64,000 nucleotides of DNA from DAIOEK01 sp963708715 (GTDB lineage Bacteria; Chloroflexota; Anaerolineae; Anaerolineales; Anaerolineaceae). Of the stretch, positions 63,143 through 64,000 are shown piece after piece. The stretch lies in assembly GCA_963708715.1 (NCBI GenBank), contig CAVPSU010000001.1, positions 1,116,001-1,180,000 of the forward strand. Reading direction: 5' to 3'. Under the pieces are notes generated by a model. It was not told the DNA's origin and made no database searches. It saw only the letters and a program-made list of their open reading frames with translations. A program made the position numbers and the translations under genes. The first letter of the stretch is position 1, and each line of letters starts with the position of its first letter.

Positions 63143-64000
63143 CTACTTAATAATGATCGGCGTCTTGCTCGGGATCAGGACCGGCTGCAGGGTCAGCCCC
63201 GGTCTGATGAAGAACGCGCAGGCGCTCAAGCTAAGGTCGTTATACGAATTACTTCGCGTCAGTACCTTGCCGTTCGTACCGATCACAATGAACTGATACA
63301 ACACCGTCGCCTTGCTGAACTTGTCCGCTCCAATGATGGCGCTTGACTTCACCACCGACCGGTACAGACCATCCCCTTTCGGGTTCATCACCGAATACGA
63401 ATCCCATTTGGTCGAGTCCGAGGAGTTCTGGTCGAGCAGACGCAGATACAGCTCCACGTGCTTCACATTGGCTGTGTTCGACAACTGGACAGACACCTCC
63501 ACCGAATTAGGCTGGCAGCTTCCGTAGTAGAACGCGGAGGTGGAAAGCCCCGGGCTGAACGTCAGCTCTGCCGGAACCAGGGTGGGCGTGGCAGTTGCTG
63601 TAGCTGTGGGGGTGGGTGTTTCCGTGAATGTCGGAGTGTCTGTGATCACCGGAGTCGGGGTCACTGTCGCCGTGGGGGTGATCGTGTCGGTCGGCTCGCC
63701 GACGATAAAGGTCACCTCGTCGTATCCGCTCCAGGCATCCGCTCCGGTCTGGGCGCGCACCTTCAGCGTGTACTCACCTGCCGCGGGTGGCGACCAGATC
63801 CAGCGGAAGGTAGCCAGCTTGCCACCGCCCTCCGCGGGGGATAACGCCCAGTGGCGCGTCGTTCAGCGTCCATTCCAACTGACGGATGCCGGCTTCATCG
63901 GAACCGTGCGCCACAAATTCGTATGGCGCCAGCGGGATACTCATCCCGTCCAGCGGGGCGTCGATCCAGGCTTCTGGGGAGTCCACGCCCGGGAAGACGA
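63143..64000 (-). pseudogene. Surface protein with Thr/Pro linker and C-terminal domain, partial and frameshifted
   Basis: Two frames of one exported protein that enters the window at 64000. Segment A: PEAWIDAPLDGMSIPLAPYE, HGSDEAGIRQLEWTLNDAPL, Ig/cadherin-like. A C-run insertion near 63833-63840 (ATCCCCCGCGG) breaks the frame. Segment B: AEGGGKLATFRWIW, YTLKVRAQTGADAWSGYDEV, a ~40-residue TPTATVTPTPVITDTPTFTE-like linker, then SAFYYGSCQPNSVEVSVQLS and VKHVELYLRLLDQNSSD. The C-terminal domain has one Cys pair (SCQPN and SACAFF). Such linkers are common in Chloroflexota surface proteins. Confidence 0.75.

Noticed and set aside
63580..63700. Tandem DNA repeat
   Set aside because: The periodicity only reflects the Thr/Pro-rich linker of the surface protein.
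1..64000. CRISPR array, tRNA, rRNA, integrase or insertion sequence
   Set aside because: No regularly spaced direct repeats of CRISPR type, no cloverleaf or rRNA core motifs and no transposase or integrase protein recognised; only dispersed palindromes.

Overview
The window looks like a chromosomal piece of a Chloroflexota bacterium of the Anaerolineae kind, probably from a metagenome-assembled genome. This is inferred from gene content, not from a marker gene: no rRNA or tRNA gene was recognised. The clues are a sugar-phosphate-type bacterial microcompartment (BMC) operon, Thr/Pro-rich surface-protein linkers, alpha/alpha-toroid proteins, hemerythrins, SRPBCC proteins, and dispersed intergenic palindromes.

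Layout. 1-9.5 kb: a YdcZ-type transporter start, a frameshifted diguanylate cyclase, GNAT, a uridine-phosphorylase-like enzyme, a CDF metal exporter, a toroid protein with a GyrI-like protein, an SDR and an MFS exporter. 9.5-12.1 kb: a scar made of three gene remnants (CPA2 antiporter C-terminus, ROK kinase C-terminus, and a decayed binding-protein/DeoR-domain fusion). 12.1-25.9 kb: stress, redox and lipid genes (ferric-reductase-like flavoprotein, FAD oxidoreductase, cyclopropane-fatty-acid synthase, two hemerythrins, two SRPBCC proteins, a TspO-like protein, and a divergent XRE-cupin/LysE pair). 26-34 kb: decayed membrane genes, then an unrecognised three-gene exported/membrane cassette, DUF3597, GlsB-like and DAK2-like proteins. 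34-35.5 kb: an FRG-domain protein and a single-TM protein.

35.5-41.2 kb is the centrepiece: nine minus-strand genes encoding three BMC-P vertex proteins, one double-stacking BMC-T, one BMC-H, a CoA-acylating aldehyde dehydrogenase, deoxyribose-phosphate aldolase (DeoC), an RpiB-type sugar-phosphate isomerase and a helix/linker protein. DeoC and RpiB carry N-terminal encapsulation-type helices, and the aldehyde dehydrogenase carries one at its C-terminus. The implied chemistry is deoxyribose-5-phosphate to acetaldehyde plus glyceraldehyde-3-phosphate, then acetaldehyde to acetyl-CoA inside the shell. No phosphotransacylase, alcohol dehydrogenase or deoxyribokinase is encoded in the operon. At 43.6-48.7 kb a divergent sugar locus follows: a TIM-barrel isomerase facing a DeoR regulator, PfkB kinase, class II aldolase and rhamnulokinase-like FGGY kinase, around a palindromic operator candidate. 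It may feed aldehydes or triose phosphates into the same physiology.

48.7-60.3 kb mixes decayed genes (two membrane proteins, a methyltransferase with two in-frame TAA codons, an SDH/CPBP-protease chimera, a PD-(D/E)XK gene invaded by palindromic repeats) with intact ones (HI0933-type flavoprotein, second toroid protein, REC-PAS-GGDEF-EAL protein). At 60.4-62.4 kb an AT-rich gene encodes a PIN-like nuclease domain with a coiled coil and two C-terminal membrane helices. The window ends in a surface protein with a Thr/Pro linker.

About ten otherwise well conserved genes are broken by single-base indels, several of them in homopolymers. This points either to consensus errors in the assembly or to active gene decay, and it affects the reading of key genes such as the BMC aldehyde dehydrogenase.
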